This document shows positions 1 through 10,514 of a DNA stretch of 64,000 nucleotides, piece by piece. The notes below the pieces were generated by a model. It had not been told where the DNA came from and searched no databases. It saw nothing but the letters and a program-made list of their open reading frames with translations. Every line of letters begins with the position of its first letter. Position 1 is the first letter of the stretch. A program made the translations under genes and the position numbers. The stretch is from Pontederia crassipes (taxonomy: Eukaryota; Streptophyta; Magnoliopsida; Commelinales; Pontederiaceae), in NCBI GenBank assembly GCA_030549335.1, contig CM060191.1, positions 57,857,947-57,921,946 on the forward strand, read 5' to 3'.

Positions 1-264
1 GGCCAGGATCCGCCAGTGCCGACTGCTTTGACCACAAGCACAAGAAACGAAACCCGACAAGAAACTAATAGATATATAAATTTATTATCGAACAAAAAGT
101 TCCGGAACTCGAAAATCACACGGTGTCCGATTTCATGACTCCTACTCCGTTCCGCTCTACGTACGGCTACGACGTACGGCCACCGTATACTCCGCGCCGG
201 GAGCTCATCTAAGCCAACGGCTCAGATTCCAGACGACACGTCCGGAGCTCGCTTCCGGGAGCTG

Positions 265-1045
265 TCATTGTCGTTGAACCGCATACGATAATGGATCATC
301 ACCATTGGAGTATTGGTTTACCTCAGCATTTTTGTATGCTTGTGTTTGCTGCACTGCGCCTCCGCAACGAAAGGAAGGAGAGAGGAAGAATATATTTGTG
401 GAGAGATAAAGAGACACTTACGGTATCAGCAGCTCCGACGCCTGGGCCGGGAGCGGCGGCTCCGTTGGACGGTGACGAGGCGCTGGACGATGGAGGGATG
501 CCACCTGCGGGTGACGGGGACGGCGGGGAGCTCTTCTTGCTCTTCGTCGGTTTGGGTGCCGGAGCCGAGGGGACCTCTGTGGGCTGCGGCGGGGCGACGA
601 CCGGGGCCGGAGCGGCGGCTACGACGGGTGCCGGGGTCGGAGGAGGCAATGCGGGCGGAGGAGAAGGCGGGGAGCTCACCGGGACGGTTGCTGGGGAAGC
701 GACGGTGGGGGCGGAGGCCGGCGGTAGTGATTTGGCGGGTGGCGCGGCGGTCGGGGCCTTGGAAGGGGTGGCAGTGGGAGGGGAGGAGACGGGGGCGGAG
801 GACTTCGACGGGGCTGCAGCTGGCGATTCAGACGGCGCGGCAACGGAGGAGGAGGTCGGCGGGGCTGCCGTTGGGGCGGTAGCTGAGGACGAAGTCGGCG
901 GCGCCGCCGCAGCAGCGGGGACGGCGGCGTGGGAGGAGGTCGGAGATGCGGCGGGTGACTGGGCAAGGGAGGAGGAGGACATGGCGAGGCAAATCAGCGC
1001 GAAGACGAAGGCGGCGTTCCGGTTCATGGCGATCGCCGCCGCCAT
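265..1045 (-). CDS. Lysine-rich classical arabinogalactan protein
   Basis: Exon 1 runs from 1045 down to 422 and encodes 208 residues. The first 29 residues are a signal peptide (hydrophobic FVFALICLAM, ending near SLAQ). The rest is a Pro/Ala/Ser/Thr domain of AP, SP, TP and PPSP modules typical of hydroxyproline-O-arabinogalactan sites. A short basic patch (KPTKSKKSSPP, about residue 165-180) matches the lysine-rich AGP subclass. Such proteins are secreted glycoproteins at the plasma membrane and cell wall. A consensus donor (ACC|GTAAGT) sits at 421. The following exon is uncertain: an acceptor at 349 gives 27 more residues and a stop at 265, which lacks the hydrophobic GPI signal usual in the family. 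Reading through the donor adds a short moderately hydrophobic tail ending at 323. A second in-frame ATG lies at 1027. An AATAAA signal near 85 on this strand suggests the 3' end is inside the window. Confidence 0.72.
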
Positions 1046-1138
1046 GCTCGAGTGGTAACGGAGATGGAGCAGCAGGAGGGAAGAGTTGAGTTCGAAGCGG
1101 GACGATGGGAGAGAGTAACGTGTCGTGGGGTGGGACGA

Positions 1139-1146
1139 CCTTATAG
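1139..1146 (-). promoter_or_regulatory. TATA box of the arabinogalactan gene
   Basis: The minus strand reads CTATAAGG about 95 bases upstream of the start codon at 1045. This would place transcription start near 1110 with a short leader. Confidence 0.45.
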
Positions 1147-1204
1147 TAACTGGAGCTTAATGGTCCGTCTACACCCCCCTCCTCCGCCCCAGTCAGCACT
1201 CAGC

Positions 1205-2060
1205 TTACTTGGCGCGTGCGGCGTCGTTCCTACCACTCGGCCCCGCTTTCGCAACCAAATGGTTTTCTTGTTTCCCTGTTGTAGGTTTGTTGGCAAAGCG
1301 CGGATCACAATTTAATTGTAGAAGAGATGGAGCGCGGAATGATGCGCTCGATCGAAGCGCGAGAGGAGTTCTGATCACGGTCGGGTTCGGGTCGAGCACG
1401 AGCCGGGTCCAATTTTGGTTCACGCGTCCTGCTTTAAGCTTCTGGTTAATTTGGTGACTTGGTGTGAGAAAAATGTCCCGAAATGGTGGTGCCAGGATAT
1501 TTGTGTTGGAATACGTGCGATGGAGGGGAAGAATAACACAGGGCACATATTTGTGTGTGCCCGTCTTTTCACCTTTGGCCACTCTTTTTCTCTTTTGTTG
1601 TCGTCGTCGTCGTCGTCTTTGTTGGGTGATTAAAGCACTCGGCTCAGTCCAACGTGCAGCGTGGTCTCCTATCGCTGATGCCTCGGGCAGGCACTTTGCC
1701 TGTGTTCGTCCAGTGGGGGTCACTGGTCAGTTCCAGAAAAATTTGTATTGGGGTTTTGATTTTATATGGGAAACATATTATTCAGGAAAAAAAGTAGATG
1801 TTTTTTTCTCAGAAAAAACAAATATTTTTAAGTTAAGACAAATATATATTTATTATTTCAGGAATATATAATATTTGTTACGGAATGGAGAAGAATGAAA
1901 ATTAAAAAAAATCCCCCTTAAAACATATTTTCATCTAAAAGAAATAAAATCTCATTTAGCTAGTTAAAAATTGAATTTTAATGATGTCGTTGTTGTGATC
2001 CTTGTCCCGCAGGCCGCGAGAAACATTTTGAAACTATTTTTCATTTTCAATTATTAGGTC
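1205..2060. other. Intergenic, no gene seen
   Basis: Mixed GC at the left and AT-rich from 1740. Reading frames here are short and show no family likeness. A (GTC)n-like run lies at about 1600-1618. Confidence 0.5.
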
Positions 2061-2674
2061 TAATGTTGTAAAATCCGGACCGAACGTCAATTCGAAAAAT
2101 TTTTCGAGTCAGGTTCAACCGGTTGGACCGGTTAATCCAGAAGATTAGATCGGAAATAATAAAATAATATAAAGATTTATTCAATTAAAGTATTTATGAA
2201 CATGTATTTATTAATAATTAATATAAATAAAACATATCAAAGTATAATAATATTTGCAACATCTTTTAATAAATAAAAGAATTAAAGAATGGTTCAGATA
2301 TATATTTATTTTGATATCGAATGTATAAATTAGTATATAATCTCATAACTGATGGATGTAATTATTAATATTATTCCAAACATAGTGCTACCATCTAAAT
2401 AAAATAAATAAATTTGGTATTATTTTTTATAGAAGAAAAATTGCTTTTTATATTTTTAAAATATGCCAACGAACAAATAAAGTTATTTTAATACAAAACT
2501 TTTAAAAATTATATGTCGTGGCCGAGTGGTTAGATGTACAATTTGAACATCTACAGGTCGTAGGTTCAAAACACACCTCTATTTTCTTCAAATTTTTACA
2601 TGTTGAATCACGGTTTGACAAAATCAAACCGTTCGGTCAAGCGGTTGGACCAGGGTCCGAATTTTACAACACTG
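2061..2674. mobile_element. Non-autonomous hAT-type element (MITE)
   Basis: The ends are inverted repeats: TAATGTTGTAAAATCCGGAC at the left and, on the other strand from 2674, CAGTGTTGTAAAATTCGGAC. The element is flanked by 8-bp duplications attaggtc (2053-2060) and attaggcc (2675-2682), differing at one base. An 8-bp duplication with CAGTG-type ends is the hAT signature. The inside is AT-rich without a transposase. It carries a tRNA-like segment near its right end. Confidence 0.8.
2514..2585 (+). repeat. tRNA-like segment (degenerate, possible SINE head)
   Basis: GTGGCCGAGTGGTTAGATG matches the A box of class II (Leu/Ser-like) tRNAs, and GGTTCAAAACA about 45 bases later resembles a B box. 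The acceptor arms do not pair and no CCA-adjacent end is visible, so it is not a functional tRNA gene. It lies inside the hAT-type MITE. It may be a tRNA-derived SINE fragment or a captured tRNA. Confidence 0.45.
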
Positions 2675-2682
2675 ATTAGGCC

Positions 2683-4620
2683 TTGACCTATCTTTGTGCA
2701 GGAAAAGAAATATGAAGTTTTCTATTGTTGGTTAGCCTCGTAGTGTCACGCTTCTTTGTATTTGTTACATTATGACCAAAATAAAAAGCTTCCGCTCGCT
2801 TGGTATTGGTGCATGTTTTGTTTCTACCTCTCAAGATTCTCAATCTTTTAGTGTACATAAACATTGCTTACTCTCGAGCTCTCCTCCAGCGATGGTGATC
2901 GGGATGGCGAGGCAAACGCGAGCGAGAGAGAAAGAGAGATATAGGGAGGGAGGGAGGGAGAGAGGGAGAGGGAGTGGCTGACGAGGTGTGCATGAATCCG
3001 ACGAGGGTGGATGATTGCGAGGATCCGACGAGGCGAAGACGGTCGATTGAGAGGGATTCAGCGAGGCAAGGTACGCAATACTTCTTTCCTCCCCCTTTCT
3101 CTCCAATCAACAATGAGGGTGGCTACAACGACGACAAGGACGATCGATTGCGAGGGATCCGGCATGACGAGGCCGACGATGGTGCTCGACGAGGCAAAAT
3201 CGAGGATCACGACAGCGAGGGCAGCAGGGGTCGTCGCGCAGCTCTGGATCGAGAGCGAGGGGGATAGAGGGGGAAGGGAGGAGCGACCGGCAAGAGGCAT
3301 CGAGAGAGAGGGAGGGAGGGAGGGAGGGAGATGATGATCAGTCGCATTTGATCTGATTTGAGCCATCCAATTTGATTCAGGCGGTTCAGATGTCGCTTCA
3401 CATAGTGCTAAGCGGTCTAATTTGAGCCATCTGATTTGATCTAGGGGATTAAGATGTCGCTTCACATGGTGCGCAGAAGGTGCTCAGCACAATTTTAATA
3501 TATACATATGCATATATGTGATACAAGTGCGATCACACCATTTAAGCCGTCAGATCCACGTGCAGGGCTAAGATTGGGCACATCCGATTTTTTCATTTCT
3601 CCTCCATCATTTTTGTTAGAACACCAATCGTCGATCATTTTTGCCAGCATCTGGTTCACACATGGTGCCCCCCCCTTCTCCCTCTCCATTTCGTCGGAGT
3701 ACATTCTTCTCAGCGTCTTCACACTGCACGACAGACCACTAATCACGTCATTGGAACTCAAAGGGTGTAAAGGGCTCTAGCTTGCTGTGCAAAAGACATT
3801 TCCCCACCCTTGATCGTTGCCATCCGCGTCCATCCTTTGTGGAAGTCGTCGACCATTGCCAGCCGCCGGCACGATCTTGATGCCTCTCTTAGACGGAAGG
3901 AAGAAGCTACTCGTCGCCTTGAACACCAATGGTGTAATAACCGACAACCAGACAAAAAAAAAAGAATTTGAGTTCAATTGTGAACAGCCGGTTGGAGATA
4001 AAACCTAAAAGCCCAAGTTGAGTTAGACTAGAGAGATAAAATTTTATCTCATAAATTATATTAAAGGGGGATTAGAAGAGGAGGAGGAGTGGAAAAACCC
4101 CCTTTTCTCTCCCTTGGAAAAAAAGCCTCACGAGACCTTGCTGAAATTCTAGACGCCGTCAGGCTGCTGGGCATCAACGACCAATCCCTCCTCTCTTTCA
4201 TCTCAATTGCAAGTCGTGCAGAAATCCACTTGTTCTCCTATCACCTGTCGGGTGTTGTTCTCCTTACGCCCTTGCTGGAATTTTTGCAGAGAGCGGCCGA
4301 GAGGAAGAACAGGGAGGAAACAGGGGAGGGCATCGTTAATCAATTTTTCGACGAACCGAGGAACGGATTACCGCGACATGAGGTGGGTGAATCGAAATCA
4401 CCTTGCATGACCTCTGAATTATCCCAATTCATGCCATAATCGTTATGAAAAGAAAAGAATATGAATAAGGTTCAAGTTATCATTTTTAATTGTTTGATTT
4501 CTTGAATTCTATGATTGGTTGATTGTTTGCATGCATAGTTATTTCTGTTTGTTCTATTTCTATATTATTGATTGCTATGATGTAGGATTTAGAGTATGGC
4601 GAAAGTACGTTAAGGATCCA
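2683..4620. other. Intergenic with simple and tandem repeats
   Basis: There is a GA-rich purine tract at about 2920-2980 and a GGGA tract at 3310-3330. A two-copy tandem repeat of about 65 bases covers about 3350-3475 (shared core AGATGTCGCTTCACAT, once per copy). No coding region is recognisable; open frames between 2770 and 4440 look like chance frames in low-complexity DNA. Confidence 0.5.
3350..3475. repeat. Two-copy tandem repeat, about 65-bp unit
   Basis: Both copies contain TTTGAGCCATC, then a TTTGAT segment, then AGATGTCGCTTCACAT. They differ by scattered substitutions. Confidence 0.6.
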
Positions 4621-5956
4621 TGTAATTTTCGGACTGAAACCGGTTGGAACCGACTGCCGTCACGGCCGTGCCACTCTCTGGTACGCCCGTGCCATTATGG
4701 TTACGGTGGTTCCATGCCATGTGCACGCCCGTGTCATCACTCGGCAGAACCTAAGTAAAAGGTCGATCGATGCCGGTCGACCGAGCGCTCAATCGGTCAT
4801 GGCCGCGCCACCCTTTCAGCACGGTCGTGCCATGACTAGCCTAGCCGCACGCAGGATAATCGGTCGATCGACTTAAATCGGTCGACCGATCTCACCTCTG
4901 TCACGACCGTGCCCTCTTATGGCACGTCCGTGCCACCTCCTATGTGGAATCGTTATCCAAATCGGAACGGTCGTGCCTCCATGTTGTCACGGCCGTGCTA
5001 GGCACAAAATAGCCCTTGATTTTTCTACCCATCAGCCTTCCCTTATTTTGATATGAACGTTATCGATAGTCTTATGATTCCAACATGAACTCTCTGTCCT
5101 GATTTACCTCATACCGATCATATCACCTTCATCATATGATACAAAGAATGATGTTACTAAAAGTGATTAATAAGTTCAGGTGAAAGATTAACGATGGGTT
5201 GCCAGTCCAAGCCAAGTGCATCAAGATAAAGGTCGCTCCCTTGATCATGGTTTGATCACCCATTGACCCGCACAAGACCGTATCATTTGCTCGGCATACC
5301 CTAAGAATTAAAGACACCTAAAGTCACCCTGATTTTAATAATAATAATTCAAGACCAAGAAGCATGTTCAAGTCAAGACAAGTATACCATGATTCCATGT
5401 TTACTAAGCATTATTGATTCTCATGATTCATGTTCTATTCTGATTGTTATTCTTATTAGATCTATACATGTATCCTTTCACGTTCAAGTTAAGCACGATT
5501 ATTTATCGCTGATTATTATATTCATGTCATGCATTGTATATCATGTGGTTCCCCACTAGGCTGTAAAGCTTACGGGAGGACCTCCTCCTCTATGTCTGAT
5601 TTTCACAGGACCAGGTCAGTGACGTGGTGGAGTAGGCGTGTGGTGATGAAGCTCTGGCGATAGGACAACACATGAACTAAAGAGTTTTTAGAGTGTTTAT
5701 TAGTTTTCATTTACCTTCCGCATTTTAGAATCATGATGTAAAACTTATTTTATTTCCTAGTAATGATATAGTCACTTTTAGACTTCCGCAAATTAAACTT
5801 ATCATTTTCCTTATTTTCTTTATTAGTCTTTCTTCCGCTGACATGTCTCGGTTCTTGACGGAGATACGATCAATATTATGGTCAAAGTCATAGCACGCTG
5901 TAGCGTCTCCAGAATGGTCTTCGTCACGTGGCGGGAGTCGATTTGGGGGCATTACA
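4621..5956 (+). mobile_element. Gypsy-type LTR (solo or 5' LTR remnant)
   Basis: The segment begins TGTAATTTTCGG and ends GGGGGCATTACA, followed by TGGTGTC, a degenerate tRNA-iMet primer-binding start. The stretch from about 5800 is repeated at 62210-62333 (shared GACATGTCTCG, GGTCAAAGTCATA, GTAGCGTCT, GGGGCATTACA in the same order). The left half is rich in short GGTCGACCGA and CACGGCCGTGCC motifs. No polyprotein follows, so it is a remnant. The left border is less certain than the right. Confidence 0.55.
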
Positions 5957-7869
5957 AATGGTGTCTTGCGTGAGGAGGAAGGAAGGACCGGCGGCAATGT
6001 CCCATGTGATCTCCTCTGTGCTTCTTGGCATCTCTTCCAATCACGACATCATTCAATGGGCCCTCTCCTTCTCTTCATGGTTACCTCCTTCTCATCATCG
6101 CCCACCGCCATACTGACCGCTCCATGTCTGTGTCGGAGCGTCGCATGCCCCCTTGTCGTGGTCCGCTCCCTCGATCCAAACAGGCATCGCCGACTGCTCC
6201 ATGCCTATGCCGAAGTGTTGCGTGGCCCCCTTGTCATCGTCCGCTCCCCTGATCCACACACGAGCATCATCGACCACTCCACTCGTTCACTCCCCCTGAT
6301 CCACACATAGGCATAGTGATGAACCGACAGCTTTCTTGTGAACCTTACGCATCTTATCTCAGCTCTCCATGCAATATGTGTGCATATCCGACGGCTTAAA
6401 TGGTGTGATTGCATATACACCCATGTGTGTGTGTGTGTGTGTGGCAAAAAGGAGTATGGGTATACTACACCTCCATAATGTTGTAACTTACATTCTTATC
6501 TTAGTCGTTCGTCTAGCATTCCATAAATGCACATGATGTTGTCCCCGTACTTCGAAGTTCTTCCTATAGTCCAAAGAGAGAAGCAAGGCTAGAGCCCGAG
6601 CCTCCGTCCACAGCAATGAAGACGAAGGAATCCTTGGAGGCCAGTGCAATTGTTCGTGAGCTTCCTACGTTCAAGGCAGAGATTAACAATTTTTTATTGG
6701 CTCAAGATCAACGAAGACATCATGATGGACGTGCTTGCCAGCACTAATCTTGCTGAAGAACGAGTTGGATGTGGTCCTCCTCCACCGTTGTCTCCGACAA
6801 AATAGCGAGGGCTCCTAGAATGCCTAATGTGTCACCATCGCCGGAGGTTGCTCAGGAATGTCAAATATGACAGAATCCATGACCAGGGAACGTCTTCAAT
6901 TTCATTATTTAGTCCACCTCTTGTTGGCTTTTAGGGATTATATTGTGCTCTTTTTTACTTTTTGAGTTATGTGAGTTTTTTTAAAAGCAAAGTAAGATTA
7001 GAGAATGAGAGAGGAAATTTCTTGTTCAAAAAGATGAAACGAGAGAGACGATGGATTGAGGGGGAAACAGAGTTTCCTATAAAAAAATGAAACCAAAGAG
7101 ATAGGAGAGAGAAATGACAGAAGAAACGAGAGAGAAGAAGAGCGATTGGGGAATGAGAGAGATATAATGGGTTGTTTGGTGTATTGACAAAGTCGAAATT
7201 GGGGCATTCTTCTTGTGCATGCATCCAAACATTGCAAGAACAAGAACAAAGAGGAGACAACTAATTTATTCTTGTTGGCCACTAATTTTACATTAGATGT
7301 TGAAAAAGTGAGGGCAAATGTATTTCTATTGGAACTTGTTTGCTCCACTTTTTTTTTAAAAAAATAAATAAGAAAGTAATTAATTAGTATATTATTATTT
7401 AGTGATAAATATATATATATATTAAAAATTTTCTAAGGATATTATACATTTTTATTTTATTTTTGTAATAAATTATTTCTTTAACTTTGAATTAGCATAA
7501 TAATATAATAATTAATTAATTAGTATGCTAATTTAATGGCATATATGTACTTATTAATATATTATATAAAAATGGTCTAAGTATGATAAATAAGACAATT
7601 GTAATTAAAATTTACTATTATATAATCATCCTATTTTTATTTATAGTTATTAATTTTGTTCTTATTTTAACCAAATATCTTCTAATTCCAATGATCAACA
7701 TTATTATTTTTACACACACTAATTCTATTCTAAGGACACCAAATTCTCCAACCAAATGGCCCCGTAGAATGTTTGCTCTGCAAAAAGAAAAACAATATGA
7801 CAAGACTTTCTCCGACAGCTAGTCTCCTGAAGGAGGATTTTGGGGTTATTCCATGATATTCAAGAAAGA
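5957..7869. other. Intergenic, possible retroelement remnant
   Basis: Directly downstream of the LTR end. It holds a three-copy tandem repeat (6109-6312), a short GT run (6423-6442) and AT-rich DNA. A short frame around 6630-6720 (ESLEASAIVRELPTF...) could be eroded gag but is not recognisable. Confidence 0.4.
6109..6312. repeat. Three-copy tandem repeat, 76-80 bp unit
   Basis: Units start at 6109, 6185 and 6265. Each carries a GACCGCTCCA-like start and a GTCCGCTCCC / GATCCA end. The third copy has lost part of its middle. Confidence 0.65.
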
Positions 7870-7877
7870 AGAAAAAC

Positions 7878-8662
7878 CAGTATTTTTAAAACCAGATCGG
7901 ACCGACCGGTTTAATCGTGAACCGACCATCGGTCCCGTCCGATTTAGTACTAAAAACCGTATTGTCAAAAAACCAAATTGAACCGGGTCAATCCACCCAA
8001 AATCGGGTTGAACCGAAAAATTAGTTAAATTCAGTTTTTTTTCAAAAAGAATAAAAAATGTTAAAATAATGGAAAACAAATAGAAAAAAGAAAGTATATT
8101 ATAGTATTAATGATGGAAGAATATGAAGAGGAGAAAAATAAGGGATTAGATTTGATAGAATGAATGTAAAAAAGATATTAGTAATAACGAAGTTACATTT
8201 GAATTTGAAAATAAAAGATAAAAAAGTAATAATAAAGTCAAATTTAAATAAAGGAAAAAATTGTCGTAAGATGATAAAATTTAATTTATATTAAAAATTG
8301 AAACATGAATAATATAATAAATTTGATAGGATGATCGTGAAAAAGGAAATAGATAATACTAACACAAGGGAAAATAGTATAAAGAAAGATTCAAATAAAG
8401 TTATTCATGAAATTAACTAATAAATATTTAAAAATATAAAAATAATTTTCTACTATTTGATTTTCAAATGATGATAATATGTTTTTTATTTTATTACTTA
8501 TTACCTTTTATACTTTAATTTATAATATATTTTCTTGAAGTAATACAAATAATATTATTTTAATAAAAATCCGATTCAATTCAGTCGAACCCGGTTGAAC
8601 CGATCGAATCACGATCCAGTTGGCCGACCGATTCGATCACCGGTCCGATTTTAAAAATATTG
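7878..8662. mobile_element. Non-autonomous hAT-type element (MITE)
   Basis: The left end reads CAGTATTTTTAAAACCAGAT; the right end, on the other strand, reads CAATATTTTTAAAATCGGAC. A perfect 8-bp target duplication, agaaaaac, lies at 7870-7877 and 8663-8670. Subterminal DNA is rich in CCGGTT/GACCGG motifs on both sides. The 785-bp body is AT-rich without coding capacity. Confidence 0.88.
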
Positions 8663-8670
8663 AGAAAAAC

Positions 8671-9177
8671 TGAAAAGATTGGATAAATATGGATCGTTCT
8701 CAAAAAAATTTTGCTGTAGATTCAGCATATATCAGGAGCTGTATACTGAGCGAAAAACTTAAATTTGGCAAAATTGAGTTTTAACTTGAGGCTATTAAGA
8801 TAATTTGGTTAATCAATTATGCAACCAATCCTGGCTTATTGGAAAAGGCAAAAATAAAGTCTCCAGAATTCTTCATTTTAAATAAAATGTGATTTTAAAG
8901 GTATATTATACACGCCATTTACACGACTCAGATCCAGCGTAAGTACCAATGTATTTGTTTATATGAGAATGAAAACGCGTTTAAATCATTCAAATTCCAC
9001 CCATGGGAACCAAAATCCTCGGAATTGTGTTGAACTGATGAAAACGTTTTCCATAACGTCAACAACACTAAGACAGGTTTATCTTTTAATATTCATCATT
9101 ATATATTAACCAAACAATTACTCTGTAGTTATCGTATATATATATTCTGAAGTCATTTCTATAAATTAAAAAACGCT
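8671..9177. other. Intergenic, AT-rich
   Basis: No gene, no clear repeat borders. Confidence 0.45.
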
Positions 9178-10207
9178 TATTGTCCGCTCTGGGCCTCGGC
9201 CCGCACGCAAAACCGCGTCACCTGATATCAGAGTAGCGCAGCGGCTCACCTCTATACTCATACTGTCTGCTCTGCCCCCATCCTGGGCTCACGGTTTTCT
9301 AACGCGGTATACCTGATGAAGGACATGTTCCCATATATACCCAGTATTTCTCCCGTGACTTATGCATGTGGGACTAATACAAGGCATGCCCCATGCATCC
9401 TTCCCCCATAGGGGACTCAACGCTCTCGTTGAGTGATCGCACCCCACCATGCACAGAGGCTCACGCGGAGTGGCTCTGATACCATATGTAACATTTTTCA
9501 CCAGCGTGTGATATTGTCCGCTCCGGGCCTCGGCCCGCACGGTTTTCTCAAAATGCGTCACCTGATATCAGAGTAGCGTAGCGGCTCACATTTATACTCA
9601 GCGTGATACTATCCGCTATGCCCTTACCATGGGCTCACGGTTTTCTAACGCGTCACACCTGATGAAGGATATGTTCCCATATATACTCAGCATCTCTCCC
9701 GTGACTTATGCATGCGGGACTAATTCAAGACATGCCTCATGCATCCTTTCTCCCTTAGGAGACTCAATGCCCTCGTTGAGTGCTCACGCGGAGTGGCTCT
9801 GATACTATATGTAACATTTTCCATCAGCGTGTGATATTGTTCGCTCTGGACCTTGGCCCGTACGATTTTACTAAAACGTGTCACACCTAGTGAAGGACAT
9901 ATTCCCATATATACCCAGCATTTTTCCCGTGACTTATGCATGTTGGACTAATCCAAGGCATGCCCCATGCATCCTTTTCCCCTTAGGGGACTCAACGCCC
10001 TCGTTGAGTGATCGCACTCCACCATGCACAGAGGCTCACGCGGAGTGGTTCTGATACCATATGTAACATTCTCCGCCAGCGTGTGATATTGTCCGCTCTG
10101 GACCTCGGCCCGCACGATTTTATCAAAACGCGTCACACCTGGTGAAGGACATATTCCCATATATACCCAGCATCTCTCTCGTGACTTATGCATGTGAGAC
10201 TAATCTA
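9178..10207 (-). mobile_element. Tandem array of TRIM-like LTR elements
   Basis: Read on the minus strand, four LTR-like units (about 10062-10207, 9811-9955, 9488-9722, 9178-9372) alternate with three short internal stretches. Each LTR begins near TTAGTCYCACATGCATAAG and ends AATGTTACA. Each is followed at once by TATGGTATCAGAGCC or a close variant, the primer-binding site for initiator tRNA-Met. The internal parts are only about 90-115 bases and non-coding, as in TRIM/LARD-type elements. Two LTRs (9488-9722 and the leftmost) carry an extra segment of about 108 bases (CCTGATATCAGAGTAGC...) that the other two lack. The outermost units are truncated and no flanking duplication is visible. Confidence 0.7.
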
Positions 10208-10273
10208 AGGCATGCCCCTACAATCGTTTATTTGGAAACGCAGTTCTGATTAAATAAATAAATAAAACGCTGT

Positions 10274-10426
10274 TATAAAAGAGTAAAGATTGGGCTTTCC
10301 CTGCAGAATTGGACCGGGTTCTATGTCTCAGCCCATCTCGAATCACGCACCTGACCGCTGCTTAAATTACAAATGTACCCTCCCCGAACTACTAAATCCA
10401 CTCCATTTCAAAATACAAAACCCTAA
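10274..10426 (+). promoter_or_regulatory. Promoter region of the SWIB gene: TATA, site II, telo-box
   Basis: TATAAAA lies at 10274-10280. Site II type TGGGCT is at 10291-10296, and its reverse AGCCCA at 10330-10335. A telo-box AAACCCTAA lies at 10418-10426, about 90 bases before the start codon. Site II plus telo-box is a known pairing in promoters of housekeeping and organelle-biogenesis plant genes. Confidence 0.5.
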
Positions 10427-10514
10427 ACCCTGCCATTTTCTTGCTCCGCTCAACTTTATCCATTTGCTCTCTTCTCGCCTTAGCTTTCCGGACACCTCCT
10501 GGTAATCCTCGACC

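Noticed and set aside
291..1058. Long open frames on the plus strand opposite the arabinogalactan gene
   Set aside because: Gly/Ala-rich mirror of a GC-rich proline-rich gene; no signal peptide or family match.
2514..2585. Functional tRNA gene
   Set aside because: Acceptor arms do not pair and the B box is degenerate.
9178..10207. Regular repeats suggesting CRISPR
   Set aside because: Units are 145-235 bases with primer-binding sites, in a plant genome; they are retroelement LTRs.
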